A DNA stretch of 64,000 bases, taken from NCBI GenBank assembly GCA_023417475.1, contig JAEZFP010000068.1, positions 1 to 64,000 of the forward strand, read 5' to 3'. Positions 61,257 through 64,000 of the stretch are shown piece after piece. The notes under the pieces were generated by a model. That model was not told the DNA's origin and made no database searches. It saw nothing but the letters and a program-made list of their open reading frames with translations. The stretch comes from Bacillota bacterium (GTDB lineage Bacteria; Bacillota; UBA4882; UBA8346). Position 1 is the first letter of the stretch, and each line of letters begins with the position of its first letter. The translations under genes were made by a program, and so were the position numbers.

Positions 61257-62066
61257 CTAGAGACATTCTTTCATATACGCTAAACTCTTGGTGGCAATGG
61301 TTTCAGGATCAGGAGCATAATCAAACACTTCGACTGAGACAAAACCGTCAAATTGAACCTGCTTTAAAGTTTGGAAGATGGGTCGAAAATCCACTTGTCC
61401 AAAACCCGGGCCACGCTGATTGGCGTCATTGGCATGAACATGACGGAAAAAATTTTGGCATTGAATGATGTTTTCCGGGATACTAATCGACTCCGTACAC
61501 ATACTTTTGACATCTAACATCATTTGAATATGGGGATGATCCACTGCTTTGAGAACGGATAAAACTTCGGAATTGGTCGTCATAAAATCAGTCTGTGCCG
61601 GAGGTAATGCTTCCAGACAAATGAAAACGTCTCTTTCCGCCGCTTTATCCCCACATTGCGCATATGAGTCAACCGCGTATTGTTTTGCTTGTTCGTAGGA
61701 GATACCGTCGGCAATCTTGCGTTGATTGGGTGAACCGAAGACCATCACCTGACCCCCGATATCGGCGCAGAAATCAATCAAATGTTTCATATAATCAACC
61801 GTGCGTTGCCGAATCGCTTGTTCGGGATGGTTGATGTATAATCCGTCCGGCTTAACCAATAACCAATGTAAACCGGTGATCTCAATCCCGTGATCCGCAG
61901 CGATTTGAAAGATCTCACGACGTTTCGCAGTCGAAATCTCGGTAACGGATTCGGCAATGGTAAACGGAGCAATCTCCAAACCTTGATAACCAATTTGTGA
62001 GACAAATTGAACCACTTTTTTAAAATCCCAATTTTCAAACAACTCGTTGCAGATTGCCAATTTCAT
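61257..62066 (-). CDS. Sugar phosphate isomerase/epimerase-like TIM barrel protein (a)
   Basis: A 269-residue xylose-isomerase-like TIM barrel (MKLAICNELFENWDFKK ... FVSQIGYQGLEIAPF). Metal ligands likely Glu in CLEALPP, Asp/His in MMLDVKSMC and HVHANDANQRGPG, and Glu in VSVEVFDY. The upstream ATG at 62138 overlaps the next gene; the ATG at 62066 has GAGGA ahead. Probably an epimerase or isomerase acting on the same substrate as the oxidoreductase 12 bases downstream. Confidence 0.82.
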   Translation of the reverse strand: MKLAICNELFENWDFKKVVQFVSQIGYQGLEIAPFTIAESVTEISTAKRREIFQIAADHGIEITGLHWLLVKPDGLYINHPEQAIRQRTVDYMKHLIDFCADIGGQVMVFGSPNQRKIADGISYEQAKQYAVDSYAQCGDKAAERDVFICLEALPPAQTDFMTTNSEVLSVLKAVDHPHIQMMLDVKSMCTESISIPENIIQCQNFFRHVHANDANQRGPGFGQVDFRPIFQTLKQVQFDGFVSVEVFDYAPDPETIATKSLAYMKECL

Positions 62067-62076
62067 GGTGAGTTCC

Positions 62077-62940
62077 TCACAATCTAAACATAGTATGCCA
62101 GTTATCCAAACACTGCCTGGTTGCAGCTTCGCCGCCAAGTGAAAAAGCGGAGCCTTTCGGAAGAGCTAATAGTTCTTCCGAAATCTTATTGTGAATTCGG
62201 TAATGGGTTTCCAACGATAACCATCCCCGATATTGATGGTGCGCTAATGTTTCGAAAATTTCTTGAAAACCGACGATTCCGTGCCCCAAGGCACACCCGT
62301 CCGCTTTCCCGGTGGTCGGGTCCAATTGAATGTCTTTAACATGAATATGAGCAATGTGCGGTTTTAAACGTTGATAGCCTTCCGGGAAGGGACGTTCCGC
62401 ATCAGCAACATACAAATTGTTTCCCGGATCCCATAACGCTTTAATAAAATCCGAATTGATGTTGGCTAAAACCATTCCAAGTTTTTGGCTGGAATTGGCG
62501 CTGGTGGCGGGATCGGACTCAATGACCAAGGTAATATCATTTTGACGTAAAATCGGCTCAATTGAAGTGATCTTCGCAATAATTCGCGGTAAATTAGCGT
62601 TAAAGTCGCCCTCATCCCAAAAAGTGAAGCCGCGGATCAGTTTTGAACCCAAAGCATGGGCTACTTGAATCGTTCGCTCCAAAATTTGAAGGTGTTCACG
62701 ATATTCGGTCACACTGTGTAAACGGCACTTAAAGAGCGGCGCCGCCAAACAGGGAACCTGAAGTTGGTTTTCCGCCACTTTCACTTTGAGATGATTAATT
62801 TCCGTAGCCGTCAATTCATGCGGATTCTTCTCCCAGGCTGAACGTAACTCGACACCGTCGAGCTGATAACTTTTCGCAATTGAAATCGCCAAATCAAAAT
62901 CTTGAGAAATTTCATCGGTAACTACTGCCCGTTTAAACAC
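62077..62940 (-). CDS. Sugar phosphate isomerase/epimerase-like TIM barrel protein (b)
   Basis: A second, diverged TIM barrel of 287 residues (TDEISQDFDLAISIAKSYQ, GVELRSAWEKN ... HIHVKDIQLDPTTG, GWLSLETHYR). It differs clearly from its neighbour, so the two probably catalyse successive steps. GTG start at 62940, with GAGGTGAAAAT directly ahead. Ten bases before the next isomerase gene. Confidence 0.82.
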   Translation of the reverse strand: MFKRAVVTDEISQDFDLAISIAKSYQLDGVELRSAWEKNPHELTATEINHLKVKVAENQLQVPCLAAPLFKCRLHSVTEYREHLQILERTIQVAHALGSKLIRGFTFWDEGDFNANLPRIIAKITSIEPILRQNDITLVIESDPATSANSSQKLGMVLANINSDFIKALWDPGNNLYVADAERPFPEGYQRLKPHIAHIHVKDIQLDPTTGKADGCALGHGIVGFQEIFETLAHHQYRGWLSLETHYRIHNKISEELLALPKGSAFSLGGEAATRQCLDNWHTMFRL

Positions 62941-62959
62941 ATTTTCACCTCACCGGAAT

Positions 62960-64000
62960 TTATTTATAGATCTCATTGTCTACAAATGATTTCCAGACGT
63001 TTTCAAACCAATAATCATCGGTTGGAATGGGACGGACCGGAATCCACTGTAGCAGGTGGTCGCCCTTTTGATAAACGTATTCTAAGGTGAAATTCCGCAA
63101 CGCTTCATTTTCGGGTCGGATTTTCCAGGATGAATTCAATTCGTCAAGGGATAAATTGCCAGCCGGATCAAGGACCAGATATGAACCGCGGCAACCGCCG
63201 TTCTGCTCCAGATAGGCGGCAATACTTTTTAGTACCGCAAGTTGAGTTAAACAAAGCTGACGGTTGCGGAAAAACTCCAGCAATTGACCGGGGCGATTCA
63301 ATTTAATATTGAACTGGTTGAGTTGGTTCCATTGTTCCTCCGCTTCACGGACGGCTGCGGAAATTCCGGCGGCATCGCGAATATGGGCTGCGAAACGGCT
63401 CATCCGGTTTTGCAACTGACTGCGGATCTCTTCCCAAGCAAGACCGGTAGTCTTCCCTACGCAGGCCAATCCTTGTTCGATCATGCGCAAACGGGATTCC
63501 AACGCTTCTTTCCCAAGATCCACAAAGGCTTCTTTATCCAGGGTGGGTGTTTGATAACGGTGAGCGATATATTGGGCGGCCCGATAACCTCCGACCTGAC
63601 CGGAGTTTAACGCGGAACCACCCGGACGGTAAACACCGTGAGAGCCGTTCACTTCGCCAATGGGAAATAAATGCTTAAGATTGGATTCCCACCAAATGTT
63701 ACCCTTTAAACCGCCATTATGATGTTGGGCGCAGACCGCGATCTCCAACGGTTCGTTTTGCAAATCGATACCGTGTTGGGCATAAAGTTCAATCGCCATC
63801 GGATTCATTTTACGTAACCGATCGAACGGCGAACCGAATAAAGCGTCGGATTTTTGCAAGTACTGGAATGCTTCCGGTTCAAGTTCGGAAAATAGGTTCT
63901 GATCCGAACCATTCCATGACGGGTTGGAACGAAAATCCATATATACCCGGCGACCTTTGAGGATGGTCTCCTGATAGACTAATATATCGATAAACGATGA
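62960..64000 (-). CDS. FAD-dependent oxidoreductase, C-terminal part (runs off the window)
   Basis: The last 346 or so residues of a larger protein; its reading frame is open to base 64000 and the N-terminal FAD-binding part lies outside. It resembles the succinate dehydrogenase/fumarate reductase flavoprotein family: HHNGGLKGNIWWESNLKHLFPIGEVNGSHGVYRPGGSALNSGQVGG (in part: FPIGEVNGSHGVYRPGGSA). The tail is unusual, with a Trp-rich end. Probably the redox partner of the downstream isomerases and dehydrogenase. Confidence 0.75.
   Translation of the reverse strand, partial: SSFIDILVYQETILKGRRVYMDFRSNPSWNGSDQNLFSELEPEAFQYLQKSDALFGSPFDRLRKMNPMAIELYAQHGIDLQNEPLEIAVCAQHHNGGLKGNIWWESNLKHLFPIGEVNGSHGVYRPGGSALNSGQVGGYRAAQYIAHRYQTPTLDKEAFVDLGKEALESRLRMIEQGLACVGKTTGLAWEEIRSQLQNRMSRFAAHIRDAAGISAAVREAEEQWNQLNQFNIKLNRPGQLLEFFRNRQLCLTQLAVLKSIAAYLEQNGGCRGSYLVLDPAGNLSLDELNSSWKIRPENEALRNFTLEYVYQKGDHLLQWIPVRPIPTDDYWFENVWKSFVDNEIYK

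Overview
The window looks like a chromosomal segment of a deep-branching, anaerobic, spore-forming member of the Bacillota. The evidence is a set of sporulation genes (ytaF, spoIIM), a Firmicutes-type SAM-I riboswitch before metK, scpA/scpB, fapR-fabH, degS/degU-like genes, an obgE-yhbY-proB-proA-nadD block, and no respiratory oxidases. Almost everything is read from the minus strand. About fifteen of some seventy genes start with TTG behind a good Shine-Dalgarno. LivK has a signal peptide but no lipobox cysteine, which would suit a diderm Bacillota lineage such as the Limnochordia, but this is only an inference.

Layout. 1-125: 5' end of a group IIC intron lying just beyond a terminator-like hairpin. 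259-4745: a complete livKHMGF branched-chain amino-acid ABC operon. 5015-8436: a small orphan gene, pyrE, a HAD phosphatase, a left-handed beta-helix protein and ytaF. 8470-8700: a degenerate 21-bp repeat array. 8770-15165: a long minus-strand run (HD protein, scpA, scpB, small membrane protein, DUF3866, Nudix, ComB-like, spoIIM, xerD). 15364-20723: a nucleoside kinase, fragments of a Tad/Flp pilus locus (receiver, prepilin peptidase, Flp pilin) and a DegS/DegU-like two-component pair. 20874-27279: SAM riboswitch-metK, trxA, and a carbon block (pyk, pfkA, accA, accD). 27802-31175: tldE/tldD, an AdoMet-decarboxylase-like protein without the catalytic residues, and a stub of an MBL-fold gene. 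31329-31405: tRNA-Pro. 31570-35799: pyrimidine nucleoside phosphorylase, deoB, DedA and a PflX-type radical SAM protein.

35832-42718 is the full F1Fo ATP synthase operon (atpZ, atpI, atpB, E, F, H, A, G, D, C). Its c subunit has an unusual Asp opposite the conserved Glu. 42934-51712: upp, an LMW phosphatase with a coiled-coil insert, a zinc-ribbon protein, DUF3108, a Sua5-type synthase, recQ, a ribokinase, a ferredoxin-containing aldo/keto reductase, a second 21-bp repeat array and an RRM protein. 51924-59834: nadD, proA, proB, yhbY, a hidden 57-residue Cys-rich protein, obgE, a GAF-GGDEF cyclase, fabH and fapR. 60210-64000: a sugar-catabolic operon (Gfo/Idh/MocA oxidoreductase, two TIM-barrel isomerases, an FAD oxidoreductase running off the edge).

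The strongest candidates for something undescribed are the two 21-bp-period arrays, the c-subunit ion site, the AdoMet-decarboxylase pseudoenzyme beside tldDE, and the small Cys-rich protein between obgE and yhbY.
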